64,000 nt of DNA from SXZD01 sp034680345 (GTDB lineage: Bacteria > Pseudomonadota > Gammaproteobacteria > Burkholderiales > Burkholderiaceae_B). Position numbers and translations under genes: made by a program. The DNA is taken from the NCBI GenBank assembly GCA_034680345.1, contig JAXISZ010000009.1, forward strand, positions 7,979-71,978, read 5' to 3'. Shown piece by piece: positions 18,257 through 27,283 of this stretch. The stretch's first letter is position 1; the number at the start of each line of letters is the position of its first letter. The notes under the pieces are model-generated. The model saw only the letters and a program-made list of their open reading frames with translations, was not told the origin of the DNA and searched no databases.

Positions 18257-18366
18257 CCACTGGTTCTACTGTAGTTAGGCCTCAGGCTCGCCGTTTAAAC
18301 ATTGACAATCATTCTCAAAAGTGGGAAGCGTTGGTAAAAACGTTGTCAGAAAATGGTCGCCGGTAG
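17995..18366 (+). CDS. Orphan repeat protein, copy 2 (123 residues)
   Basis: Unrecognised family. The start is the ATG at 17995, since AAGAGG sits upstream exactly as in copy 1; a longer frame from 17968 has no support. After the shared head MPVQKLGPGTHRVSGGRLE come two 53-residue repeats: SENAQQNNTAN, TGSTVVRPQA, then NHSQKWEALVKTL(L/S)EN. The QKWEALVKTL part is predicted helix; the rest is polar and probably disordered. No signal peptide or catalytic motif is visible. Growth by in-frame duplication suggests recent expansion. A secreted effector or a surface-recognition protein is a guess only. Confidence 0.62.
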   Translation: MPVQKLGPGTHRVSGGRLETNNSSENAQQNNTANLTGSTVVRPQAHRLEIANHSQKWEALVKTLLENVGISALNSFSENAQQNNTANPTGSTVVRPQARRLNIDNHSQKWEALVKTLSENGRR

Positions 18367-18427
18367 ATCAAAAGGTTTTGGTTTTATTGTTTAATTTGCT
18401 TAAAATTAAATAGTAAGTCTATTGAAA

Positions 18428-20509
18428 TCAAAAAAACTCCGCCCCAGGTATCTGCACCTTGTTAGTTTCTTTATTGTTTTTATTCCATTCATTTAAAACC
18501 TGTTCAATTTGTTGGTAAGCCCAGTTGAGTTGTTCAGTGGTGGTGCAATAGGGTGCAATTAGGTATAAAGTATGGCCCAGTGGACGGGTTAAAATACCTT
18601 TTTTGATAAGTGCTTCACGTAACCATTGGCTCGTACTTGATCCGTAGTGTTTGTTTTGGGCTTTTAAATCTAGGGCGGCAATGGTGCCACATTGCCTAAC
18701 TTGTTCAATGGCGGGGTGCAGTGCTAGCTTTTCAAGTGCTAGGGTATGTAGGCATGCTTGTGCGCGAATTTCGTTCCATACCGTTTCTTTTTCTAATAGC
18801 TCAATATTGGCTAAGGCTGCTGCGCAGCCCAAAGGATTTGCAGTGTAAGAGTGACCGTGTAAAAAAGCCTGCTCTACAGTGTCTGCATAAAAAGCCGAAT
18901 ACATCTTGCTGGTACACAAAGTGGCTCCCATGGGCAGAAAACCACCGGTTAAGCCTTTAGAAATGCACATTATGTCTGGGCTTAGATATTCAGGGCGGTG
19001 ACTGATATGTGTATTTTCAAGCAAATGATGAGATGCAAACCATTTTCCAGTTCTGCCAAATCCGGTCATTACTTCATCAAAAATCACTGGTATACCAGCA
19101 GCTTTAACACGTTTCACCAATTTGGCAACAAATTGACTGCGCATCATGCGCATGCCTGAAGCGCCTTGTACGAGAGGTTCTATAATAAAAGCCACCAATC
19201 CATCAGAATGCTTTTCCAAATAACGTTCCAAGCAGTGTAGGGTTTGTTCTTCCTCTGCAGTTTGTTCGTTTTCATTGCGGCCTAGCCAGTGGTAAGGGCT
19301 GGGTAAGAAGTCAGTTTTGAATAGCCATGGTTCAAACGGTGGATAAAATCCGCTGGATCGGCCTGTGGCCATGGCGCCAAAGGTGTCACCATGGTAGGCA
19401 CCCCGCATGGCTAAAAATCGGCGTCGTTGGTGTCCTTTTGGGTTTGTATTGTGCCAATATTGACAAGCCATTTTTAGTGCCACTTCAACGGCTGTAGATC
19501 CGTTGTCAGAAAAGAAAACATATTGCATACTAGGTGGCCCATGCGCAATTAGTCGCTCAGCCAGTTCAATAGCAGGCGGGTGCGTAATGCCAGCAAACAT
19601 GGTGTGTTCAAGTTTGTGGGCTTGTTGCGCAATAGCTTGGGCTATAGCAGGGTTGGCATGGCCGTGTAAATTGACCCACCAGCTAGAAACAGCGTCTAGG
19701 TACGCTGTGCCTTGCGAATCGTATAATAAGGCACCCTCTCCGCGCACAATCGCTAAAGGATTTGCAGCAATTTTAGCTTGAGTAAATGGGTGCCAACAGT
19801 GCTTTTGGTCTCGTTCAATTAAAGATTGTGCCAGTTTGTTTTGGTTATTTTGGTTTATTGACGAGTTGCGCGGGCTTGCATTTTGTAAACTAGGTAGTGT
19901 TTTTAAAGCGTATTCCAGCTTTTTTGGTATTGGTAGGGATTGCAATGCGTGGTGTGAAATGTCATTTAACTGCGGTAATTGTGCTAACACTGGCAGCGAG
20001 GTAAATTGTTCAATTGCTTTAAGATTATCTGGGTTATGCGGTCCAACAACAATTATGCCTAAACAGGGTATATTTCTTTGTCTTAATGCCAAAGCCGACA
20101 AAACTGTATGGTTAATAGTGCCCAAGCCGCTTTTGGAAACCAAAACAACAGGTAGTTTTAAGTGAGCAATTAAGTCAATAATAAGGGTTGTTTCATTTAA
20201 AGGCACCATCAGGCCACCGGCCCCTTCAGCAATCAGCCGTTGCGTGTTTGGAAGGGTAATTTGTTGTAATTCAATGTGTTTGCCATCAAGTTGGGCGGAT
20301 TGGTGTGGCGATAAAGGTGCTCTTAATTGATAAGCTTCTGGGTGCGTATTACAAAGGCTTAAACGAGCAACGGTTTGAGAGTCCGTTTCTCCTGCTAAGC
20401 CACTTTGTATGGGCTTCCAATAATCGGCTTGCCAGTGCAGGGCTAGCCAAGCTGCAACCACCGTTTTGCCAATATCGGTGTCTGTGCCAGATAAAAAAAA
20501 CGCTTGCAT
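18428..20509 (-). CDS. Bifunctional dethiobiotin synthetase/DAPA aminotransferase (BioD-BioA fusion)
   Basis: One uninterrupted 693-residue frame carries two biotin enzymes. Residues 1 to about 200 are BioD: P-loop GTDTDIGKT at 8-16, KPIQSG, and EGAGGLMVP. A polar linker rich in Asn and Ser (about 205-228) follows. The rest is BioA, a class III PLP aminotransferase: CWHPFTQ, SWWVNLHGH, GAYHGDTFGAM, IFDEVMTGFGRTGKW and the PLP lysine Lys518 in SKGLTGG. BioA makes 7,8-diaminopelargonate and BioD closes the ureido ring, so the product of one half is the substrate of the other. The order BioD-BioA is that of the plant BIO3-BIO1 protein. It is uncommon in bacteria, which usually keep the genes separate. 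Confidence 0.95.
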   Translation of the reverse strand: MQAFFLSGTDTDIGKTVVAAWLALHWQADYWKPIQSGLAGETDSQTVARLSLCNTHPEAYQLRAPLSPHQSAQLDGKHIELQQITLPNTQRLIAEGAGGLMVPLNETTLIIDLIAHLKLPVVLVSKSGLGTINHTVLSALALRQRNIPCLGIIVVGPHNPDNLKAIEQFTSLPVLAQLPQLNDISHHALQSLPIPKKLEYALKTLPSLQNASPRNSSINQNNQNKLAQSLIERDQKHCWHPFTQAKIAANPLAIVRGEGALLYDSQGTAYLDAVSSWWVNLHGHANPAIAQAIAQQAHKLEHTMFAGITHPPAIELAERLIAHGPPSMQYVFFSDNGSTAVEVALKMACQYWHNTNPKGHQRRRFLAMRGAYHGDTFGAMATGRSSGFYPPFEPWLFKTDFLPSPYHWLGRNENEQTAEEEQTLHCLERYLEKHSDGLVAFIIEPLVQGASGMRMMRSQFVAKLVKRVKAAGIPVIFDEVMTGFGRTGKWFASHHLLENTHISHRPEYLSPDIMCISKGLTGGFLPMGATLCTSKMYSAFYADTVEQAFLHGHSYTANPLGCAAALANIELLEKETVWNEIRAQACLHTLALEKLALHPAIEQVRQCGTIAALDLKAQNKHYGSSTSQWLREALIKKGILTRPLGHTLYLIAPYCTTTEQLNWAYQQIEQVLNEWNKNNKETNKVQIPGAEFF

Positions 20510-20571
20510 ACCAATGTCCCATGTCTCATTAGCTTATTGAGTTGATTCAATAGCGCACATACAGAGTATGT

Positions 20572-21690
20572 TTAGGTTGGCCTTACAATAACCCCGCCGC
20601 CCAAGCATACTTCGCCATCGTACAGTACAACCGATTGTCCGGGGGTTATGGCAAATTGAGGGTGTTCAAAATGTAGTTTGAAGTGTTCTTTGTCTAGCGA
20701 TGTAAAACGGCAACGGGCATCTTGTTGGCGATAGCGTGTTTTTGCAGTAATTACGAGTTGCTCTTGATGGATTTGTTGGTATTCAGTGGGTAAGGCTCCA
20801 GCAACAAAATGAACTTGTTCGGCTTGCAAACTGGGGTGATGCAGCCACGGGTGGTCGTGTCCTTGAACAATGTATAACGCGTTGTTTTGCAAGTCTTTAC
20901 GAGCCACATACCACGCTTGCCCGTCACCTGTTTTTTGGCCACCCACACCAATACCTTTGCGTTGCCCTAAAGTATAAAAGCTTAAGCCGATGTGTTGGCC
21001 AATCTCTTGGGTTTGGTCGTTATAAATGGGCCCAGGTTTTGTGGGTAAATAGCGATTCAAAAAATCACGGAATGGCCGTTCGCCAATAAAGCAGATGCCA
21101 GTGGAATCTTTTTTATTAGCATTGCTTAACCCCAGTTTTGCCGCAATTTGGCGCACTTCGGTTTTATTGGTTTCGTTCAGGGGAAACAGTGTTTTTGAGA
21201 GTTGATGTTGGTTGAGTCTGTGCAAAAAATACGATTGATCTTTGCTTTTATCTTGTGCTTTGAGGAGTTCAAATTTACCGTTGCGTTCGTTCACACCAGC
21301 GTAGTGGCCTGTGGCAATGTGGTCTGCACCCAGCGCGAGTGCGTAGTCTAAAAATGCTTTAAATTTAATTTCGCTATTACATAAGATGTCAGGGTTGGGA
21401 GTGCGCCCGGCTTGGTATTCAGAGAGAAAAATAGAAAAAACGCGCGTCTTGTATTCAGCAGAAAAATTCACCGCTTCAATATCTATACCCAGCTTGTCGG
21501 CTACACTGACAGCATCTAACCAGTCTTGGCGGCTTGAGCAGTATTGCGCGTTGTCGTCATCTTCCCAGTTTTTCATGAATAGGCCAATCACTTCATAGCC
21601 TTGTTCTTTCAGTAGCCAGGCTGCAACTGACGAGTCAACCCCGCCAGATAAACCAACAATCACTTTTTTTCTGTTAAAAACCATATTCAC
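20572..21690 (-). CDS. mnmA: tRNA-specific 2-thiouridylase MnmA
   Basis: Thiolates U34 of tRNAs for Lys, Glu and Gln, giving s2U. The 372-residue protein has the PP-loop SGGVDSS at 15-21. The catalytic cysteines are Cys104 (PDILCNSEIKF) and Cys200 (STGICFIGERPF). The C-terminal beta barrel ends with VLYDGEVCLGGGVI. The nudix gene upstream ends four bases before this start, so the two are co-transcribed, the order also known from Escherichia coli. An in-frame second ATG two codons on is an equally possible start. Confidence 0.97.
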   Translation of the reverse strand: MNMVFNRKKVIVGLSGGVDSSVAAWLLKEQGYEVIGLFMKNWEDDDNAQYCSSRQDWLDAVSVADKLGIDIEAVNFSAEYKTRVFSIFLSEYQAGRTPNPDILCNSEIKFKAFLDYALALGADHIATGHYAGVNERNGKFELLKAQDKSKDQSYFLHRLNQHQLSKTLFPLNETNKTEVRQIAAKLGLSNANKKDSTGICFIGERPFRDFLNRYLPTKPGPIYNDQTQEIGQHIGLSFYTLGQRKGIGVGGQKTGDGQAWYVARKDLQNNALYIVQGHDHPWLHHPSLQAEQVHFVAGALPTEYQQIHQEQLVITAKTRYRQQDARCRFTSLDKEHFKLHFEHPQFAITPGQSVVLYDGEVCLGGGVIVRPT

Positions 21691-21693
21691 GTT

Positions 21694-22215
21694 TCATTTT
21701 AAAATTGTCTGGCTGCCAGTGGGGCCTACAATGACGCTGTCATGCGTGAAGATGTGATCCAATGGCATGAGTGGGCGTTCACGGCGTTGCCAAGCCAAGT
21801 AGTCTTGCACGCAATGTAAAACCAGGGGGCTGCGATGTTGTGCTTCGGTGGCTTTAATTTCTTCGGGTGTTAGCCACAAAGTGCGAATAATGCCTTCATC
21901 CAGTTGTGCATTTTCAACCTGATTTAATATGCGGCAAGCAAAGGCAAATCGCAAATAAGTTACATCTTCGTGGGTGCGAGAGGAGATATAACGGTTTAAA
22001 TATATGCCCAGTAAACCAACGGTTTCTAACGCCCATCCAGACTCTTCTAGTGCTTCACGTAAGGCACCTGAGGCAGGTGTTTCCCCAGGGTCTAGGTGAC
22101 CAGCGGGTTGGTTTAATTTGATGCCGTCGGTGGTGGTTTCTTCAACTAGAAGAAACCGCCCTTCGTTTTGTACAACAGCAGCCACTGTGACACTTGGTTT
22201 CCATTGATCAGGCAT
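21694..22215 (-). CDS. nudJ: Nudix hydrolase NudJ-like
   Basis: A 173-residue Nudix phosphatase. The complete Nudix box runs from residue 39 to 61 (GHLDPGETPASGALREALEESGW), with all of the expected Gly, Arg and Glu residues. NudJ in Escherichia coli dephosphorylates the thiamin precursor HMP-PP and lies beside mnmA; the same pairing here supports the assignment. AAAGGA stands upstream of the ATG. It forms a tight operon with mnmA. Confidence 0.88.
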   Translation of the reverse strand: MPDQWKPSVTVAAVVQNEGRFLLVEETTTDGIKLNQPAGHLDPGETPASGALREALEESGWALETVGLLGIYLNRYISSRTHEDVTYLRFAFACRILNQVENAQLDEGIIRTLWLTPEEIKATEAQHRSPLVLHCVQDYLAWQRRERPLMPLDHIFTHDSVIVGPTGSQTILK

Positions 22216-22335
22216 GAATGTCCTTTAAGCAGACTTTTATAAAATATACCTTTTATTTTAATCGAGTTGCTTGATTGTTGCTGATTGTAGTGATATTGTG
22301 CAATGCAGCAGCATCCCACATTTGGGTTAGATAAG

Positions 22336-22365
22336 TTAACTTGTAATGGGGGTGACGTGTTATAG
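22336..22365 (+). promoter_or_regulatory. Weak candidate promoter for the pnt operon
   Basis: TTAACT at 22336-22341, 18 bases, TTATAG at 22360-22365, some 140 bases ahead of pntAA. The hexamers match the consensus partly. The rest of the 290-base gap between nudJ and pntAA shows no other feature. Confidence 0.25.
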
Positions 22366-22505
22366 TCCAAATCTAATTGGATCAACTTAAATGAAATCAG
22401 GTTAAGTGGTGTTAAGTGCGAGCAATTATTTATGTGCGGTTTATGTGTGCATTACGCTGATCAGGTTGCAATTGTTGTTGAGGTAAGTTCCTGGAGGAAT
22501 GTTTC

Positions 22506-23633
22506 ATGAAAATAGGATTACCGGCTGAAACCAGAGCCGGAGAAACGCGGGTGGCGGCCACCCCAGAAACTGTAAAAAAATTAATTGCGCAAAAGCATGA
22601 AGTTTTTGTGCAAACGGGAGCTGGGTTATCTAGTTCAATTCCAGACATCGCTTACGAGGGTGTGGGGGCTAAGGTTGTTGCAAATGCGCAACAAGTGCTT
22701 GCTGATGCCGACTTGATTCTTAAGGTCAGAGCACCTCAGGCTGAAGAGTTGCCCATGTATCGATTTGGGCAAGTGGTGGTGGGTATGCTTAATCCCTTTG
22801 ATACCGAGGCATTGGTTGCCTTGAATCAGGCGGGTTTAACAGCTTTTGCTTTGGAAGCTGCACCACGCACTACGCGGGCGCAGAGTATGGACGTGCTTTC
22901 CTCTCAGGCTAATATTGCTGGATACAAAGCGGTGATGATTGCGGCTAACCAATATCAGCGCTTTATGCCAATGTTGATGACAGCTGCGGGTACAGTGAAG
23001 GCGGCTCGTGTGTTAATTTTAGGCGTTGGCGTGGCTGGTTTGCAGGCCATTGCTACGGCTAAGCGTTTGGGCTCTGTTATTGAAGCCTCTGACGTTCGTC
23101 CGGCAACTAAAGAACAAGTAGAATCTTTAGGCGCAAAATTTGTAGATGTGCCTTTTGAAACTGACGAAGAGCGTGAAATTGCTCAGGGTGTTGGCGGGTA
23201 TGCTCGGCCAATGCCAGCAGCGTGGATGCTTAGACAATCTGCAGCGGTGCATGAACGCGCCAAGCAAGCTGATATAGTGATCACTACGGCTTTAATTCCT
23301 GGACGCAAGGCGCCCACTTTGTTGCATGAAAATACGGTGGCTGAAATGAAGCCTGGTGCAGTGATTGTTGACTTGGCTGTAGAACAGGGGGGTAATTGCC
23401 CGTTGTCGCGTTTAAATGAAGTGGTGATAACGCCCAATGGCGTTAAAATTGTAGGTTACCCGAACTTGGCCACACACTTGGCGGCTGATGCTTCTAGTTT
23501 ATATGCACGCAATGTGCTTGATTTCCTGAAGCTAGTTATCAATTCTGAGGGTCAGTTTGTGCTTAATTTAGAGGATGATATTGTGGCTGCAACTTTAATG
23601 TGCAGCGGTGGCGAATTAAAACGCAAAAATTAA
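22506..23633 (+). CDS. pntAA: NAD(P) transhydrogenase subunit alpha, part 1
   Basis: The NAD(H)-binding domain I of the proton-translocating transhydrogenase, which makes NADPH from NADH using the proton gradient. The 375-residue protein has the alanine-dehydrogenase-like fold: N-terminal GLPAETRAGETRVAATPE, the RSQxD-like loop TRAQSMDVLSSQANIAGYKA, and the dinucleotide site VLILGVGVAGLQAIATAKRLG near 172. It is soluble; the alpha chain is split, with the membrane part encoded by the next gene 13 bases downstream. GGAGG lies ahead of the start. Confidence 0.96.
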   Translation: MKIGLPAETRAGETRVAATPETVKKLIAQKHEVFVQTGAGLSSSIPDIAYEGVGAKVVANAQQVLADADLILKVRAPQAEELPMYRFGQVVVGMLNPFDTEALVALNQAGLTAFALEAAPRTTRAQSMDVLSSQANIAGYKAVMIAANQYQRFMPMLMTAAGTVKAARVLILGVGVAGLQAIATAKRLGSVIEASDVRPATKEQVESLGAKFVDVPFETDEEREIAQGVGGYARPMPAAWMLRQSAAVHERAKQADIVITTALIPGRKAPTLLHENTVAEMKPGAVIVDLAVEQGGNCPLSRLNEVVITPNGVKIVGYPNLATHLAADASSLYARNVLDFLKLVINSEGQFVLNLEDDIVAATLMCSGGELKRKN

Positions 23634-23646
23634 GAGGTTTGTCATT

Positions 23647-23943
23647 ATGGAACTAGAAATGATCAGTTCAACGGTTAGCAATTTAATTATTTTTGTGTTG
23701 GCTATTTATGTGGGTTACCACGTGGTGTGGAATGTAACACCTGCTTTGCACACCCCTTTAATGGCGGTCACCAACGCGATATCGGCAATCATTATTGTGG
23801 GTGCTATGCTGGCTGCTGGATTAACCGTAACGCCTTTGGGTAAAGCCATGGGTGTTTTAGCTGTGGCTTTGGCTGCTGTAAATGTGTTTGGTGGTTTTTT
23901 AGTCACTCGACGTATGTTGGACATGTTTAAAAAGAAAAAATAA
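23647..23943 (+). CDS. pntAB: NAD(P) transhydrogenase subunit alpha, part 2
   Basis: A 98-residue membrane protein of three hydrophobic helices (about 9-30, 36-58 and 64-86), the separate membrane piece of the alpha subunit in three-gene transhydrogenases. It ends in a basic cluster RRMLDMFKKKK on the cytoplasmic side. AAGAGG precedes the ATG. It is the middle gene of the pnt operon and would form the proton channel with PntB. Confidence 0.94.
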   Translation: MELEMISSTVSNLIIFVLAIYVGYHVVWNVTPALHTPLMAVTNAISAIIIVGAMLAAGLTVTPLGKAMGVLAVALAAVNVFGGFLVTRRMLDMFKKKK

Positions 23944-23980
23944 GCTGCGCACGCACTAGAAAAAAATTGGAGAGTTTGCA

Positions 23981-25414
23981 ATGAACTTGAGTTTGAATAC
24001 AGTGACGCTGCTTTACTTGGTGGCTTCTGTTTGTTTTATCCAAGCCTTAAAAGGTTTGTCGCACCCAACCACTTCGCGCACCGGAAATTTATTTGGTATG
24101 GTGGGTATGGCGATTGCTGTTGTAACCACGGTGGGTTTGATTTTTAAACTCAGCGAAAATGCTGCCGACGGCATGGTTTATGTTTTAGCTGGTTTGGTTT
24201 TTGGCGGTGGGGCTGGTGCTATTATGGCTAAGCGGGTAGAAATGACTAAAATGCCTGAACTGGTTGCCTTTATGCACAGCATGATTGGCTTGGCTGCAGT
24301 GGCCATTGCAGTAGCCGCGGTTGCTGAACCAGCAGCGTTTGGCATTACGCCCTTGGGCGGTATCGAAATTCCGATGGGTAACCGTTTAGAATTGTTTATT
24401 GGAACTTTTGTGGGTGCTATTACCTTTTCGGGTTCGGTCATTGCGTTTGGTAAATTATCAGGTAAATACAAATTCCGTTTGTTTCAAGGCGCGCCAGTGC
24501 GTTTTAAAGGGCAGCATGTTTTAAATGCTGTGCTGGGTGTGGCAATGGTTGCGTGTGGAATTGCATTTTTCCTAACGCAAGATTGGACCCCGTTTATCAT
24601 TATGGCGGTATTGGCTTTTATACTTGGTGTTACCTTGATTATCCCGATTGGCGGGGCGGATATGCCGGTTGTGGTTTCAATGTTGAATTCTTATTCAGGT
24701 TGGGCGGCTGCGGGTATTGGTTTTTCTTTGAACAACAGTATGTTGATTATTGCGGGTTCATTGGTGGGTTCGTCAGGGGCTATTTTGTCTTACATTATGT
24801 GTAAGGCTATGAACCGTTCATTTTTTAATGTGATTTTGGGTGGTTTTGGTGGCGATGATGCTGCTGTTGTTGGAGGTGCTCAGCAGCAGCGAACAGTGCG
24901 TTCTGGGTCAGCAGATGACGTGGCTTTTTTGTTAACCAATGCAGAAACAGTCACTATTGTTCCGGGTTATGGGTTGGCGGTGGCTCGTGCGCAGCATGCG
25001 CTTAAAGAGTTGTCAGAAAAATTAACGCATATGGGGGTTACGGTAAAATATGCCATACACCCTGTGGCAGGACGTATGCCCGGACACATGAATGTGTTGT
25101 TGGCAGAAGCTGAAGTGCCCTACGACCAAGTGTTTGAAATGGAAGACATCAACAGTGAGTTTTCACAAACCGATGTGGTTTTGGTATTGGGTGCTAACGA
25201 CGTGGTTAACCCGGCGGCTAAAGACCCTAAATCTCCAATTGCTGGTATGCCAATTTTAGAGGCTTACAAAGCCAAAACCATTATTGTGAATAAGCGTTCT
25301 ATGAGCGCTGGTTACGCCGGGCTAGACAATGAATTATTTTACATGGAAAAAACCATGATGGTGTTTGGTGATGCTAAAAAAGTGATTGAAGACCTGGTGA
25401 AAGCGGTAGAATAA
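23981..25414 (+). CDS. pntB: NAD(P) transhydrogenase subunit beta
   Basis: The beta subunit (477 residues) has about nine membrane helices and then the NADP(H)-binding domain III. That domain begins near 315 with AETVTIVPGYGLAVARAQH and continues with VKYAIHPVAGRMPGHMNVLLAEA, EMEDINSEF and DVVLVLGANDVVNPAA, all diagnostic. The close VNKRSMSAGYAGLDN is the nucleotide-lid motif. TTGGAG precedes the ATG. It lies 37 bases behind pntAB and ends the operon. The 197 AT-rich bases after it hold no feature I can name. Confidence 0.97.
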   Translation: MNLSLNTVTLLYLVASVCFIQALKGLSHPTTSRTGNLFGMVGMAIAVVTTVGLIFKLSENAADGMVYVLAGLVFGGGAGAIMAKRVEMTKMPELVAFMHSMIGLAAVAIAVAAVAEPAAFGITPLGGIEIPMGNRLELFIGTFVGAITFSGSVIAFGKLSGKYKFRLFQGAPVRFKGQHVLNAVLGVAMVACGIAFFLTQDWTPFIIMAVLAFILGVTLIIPIGGADMPVVVSMLNSYSGWAAAGIGFSLNNSMLIIAGSLVGSSGAILSYIMCKAMNRSFFNVILGGFGGDDAAVVGGAQQQRTVRSGSADDVAFLLTNAETVTIVPGYGLAVARAQHALKELSEKLTHMGVTVKYAIHPVAGRMPGHMNVLLAEAEVPYDQVFEMEDINSEFSQTDVVLVLGANDVVNPAAKDPKSPIAGMPILEAYKAKTIIVNKRSMSAGYAGLDNELFYMEKTMMVFGDAKKVIEDLVKAVE

Positions 25415-25611
25415 TCAATTTCAGCTAACCAACCACATTTTATAATCTTACTTAAATAATATGTTTTTTTAATACGTTTTTTTGCAAATCAAATTAAATT
25501 TTATTTTTAAACTGGGCTAGCGATTATGCTTATTGTTAGCCTATTTTTATTTTCGTGGCTAATTTACCAAGTTTAATTTTTATTTAATTTTAATTATGTG
25601 CCTTAATCTCT

Positions 25612-27283
25612 TTATGGCTGTTGTGCGTTTGCGTGTTCATGTTCACAGTTGTGGTTGTATTGCCAATCTTTATGAGTTGTATCTATAAGCGTTAGGTGGT
25701 TAACGGGTGAATCTGGGTCTAGAATTATACTTAGCATTCCAAGGCTACAAGATTCACACATTTTAAATGATGAAAAAGCGTAACACTTCATGTCAATATT
25801 TTCCATGCCTTTGGTTTTTAATTTTTCTTTTAATTTATAAAGGACAGTAAAAAGCATATATTCAGTATCGTTTGTTCTGTGTTGTTGCTTTCCATTTCTC
25901 GTTATGGTAAAACGTCTTGCTACCGCTCTTTCTTGCCCCTCTGGTGGAGTTCTTATAGTTGAAAAGTTGTTAGGATAATGTTCTCGGAATGTTCCGCTAT
26001 TTAAAAAAAATAGTGGTATTTCATCACCATTTGATGGCTCAAGTAATTCACGTATTTTTTCAAAAACAAAATCTTCATTTTGACAATTTGAATCAGAAGG
26101 AGGTTTTTGAGGCCGATTTGATTCGTCAAATAAACAAAATAAGCGTTTTCCATCTTTAAGAATATCTATGGGAAATGATTTTTTATTATCCCCAATTGTT
26201 TCTTTTAATTTATTATTTAAAAAAATTTGTTTTAGTTGTTCAAGAGAATTTTTTTTTTTCGATAATCTCTTTATTTAGTGCTTTATTTTCTTCTTTTATT
26301 TTTTTAATATTTTCTTTATTTTCTTTATATAATGCTTTAATTAGTTCTTTATTTTCTTTATTTTCTTCAATTTTTTTATTTAATTCTTTAGTTTTTTTAT
26401 TTAATTCTTCAATTTTTTTATTTAATCCTTCAATTTTTTTATTTAGTTCTTTATTTTCGGTTTTGAATTCGTTTTCTATTTTTTTCCATAAATCATCTTT
26501 AAATATTTTGTTATTTATTTCTTCGTTTGGGGAGTGGGCTAAAATATTTAATTTTTTTTGAAATTGATTTCCATTTTTATCTTTATAATTAAGTTCGAGA
26601 TGACATAACAAAGAATTACTACCCAAAGTATCTTCTTCTGTTATTGAAAAATTTAAACTTCTTGAGTCTTTAGCGGTGGTTGATAGAGTAGCATCTTCAT
26701 TTAAATAGTAAGTGTCAAATTTACTAATTAGGTTGCTTATTGTTTTGAGGTTTTCCCCTGTAATTTCTTCGCTAGCTGTTAAAGTGTAGTATTCAAGTTT
26801 TTGATCTATACCAAGAATTTTTTTCATGGTTGGATTTTTTTTAATTGCTTCTTCTAATTTTGCAAGGGCTACATCATTAGACACAATTTGTTTTGCTTTT
26901 TCACTAAACGCCTGTTGTAAGTTTATATTTAATTGTATGCCTATATCTTCGAGAAATTTATTAGCATATTTTTCTATACCAGTATCTGTAGATGTAGAGG
27001 AAGTTGCTTGGTAAATTTTAGCAACGGCTGTTGTAATTCTATCAATTAAAACGTTTTTGCTTCTTGGGGTAAGTGACTTGGATCGGTTTCCAGTAATGTT
27101 AGTGTTTTTGTTAAGATTTAAATCAGGGACAATATTTTTTTGTATGCCTTGTTCATTTATAACATTTTCTTTATTTGCACTTTCTACGCCTTTTCTTTTT
27201 TGATTTTGATGGGCTTTTTTTAGTGTTTTGTCTGCAACAGATGCAGTAGACGTTAATGCTTCGCTTATTGAATTAATAGTCAT
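25612..27283 (-). pseudogene. Orphan coiled-coil protein with deaminase-like C-terminus, split by an A-tract frameshift
   Basis: The frame from ATG 27283 runs 347 codons and stops at 26240, just after 11 As (minus strand of 26249-26259). In the frame reached by dropping one A, no stop occurs from 26274 to 25612, about 220 codons, giving a joined product of some 556 residues. Residues 1-130 are polar; about 270-345 form a coiled coil of LNKKIEE heptads. The end carries N-D-T-E (Glu474) and M-C-E-S-C (Cys509, Cys512), which resembles the zinc site of toxin-type nucleotide deaminases. AAGGGA precedes the start, which overlaps the upstream gene by 11 bases. Very AT-rich. Sequencing error, slippage or decay could explain the break. 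Confidence 0.6.
26369..26452 (-). repeat. 21-bp coding minisatellite (four units)
   Basis: Four near-identical 21-base units, each TTTTTTTATTTAATTCTT plus three variable bases on the plus strand, encode L-N-K-K-x-x-E heptads of the coiled coil. Unit length is three codons times seven, so copy changes keep the reading frame. Confidence 0.8.

Noticed and set aside
24178..24471. Long antisense frame within pntB, and a similar one at 51829-52350 within etfA
   Set aside because: Both lie entirely within strongly conserved genes and owe their length to codon composition; no family resemblance.
26175..26561. Plus-strand frame rich in Phe and Leu resembling a membrane protein
   Set aside because: It is the complement of the Lys/Asn-rich coiled coil; poly-T read forward gives Phe and Leu.
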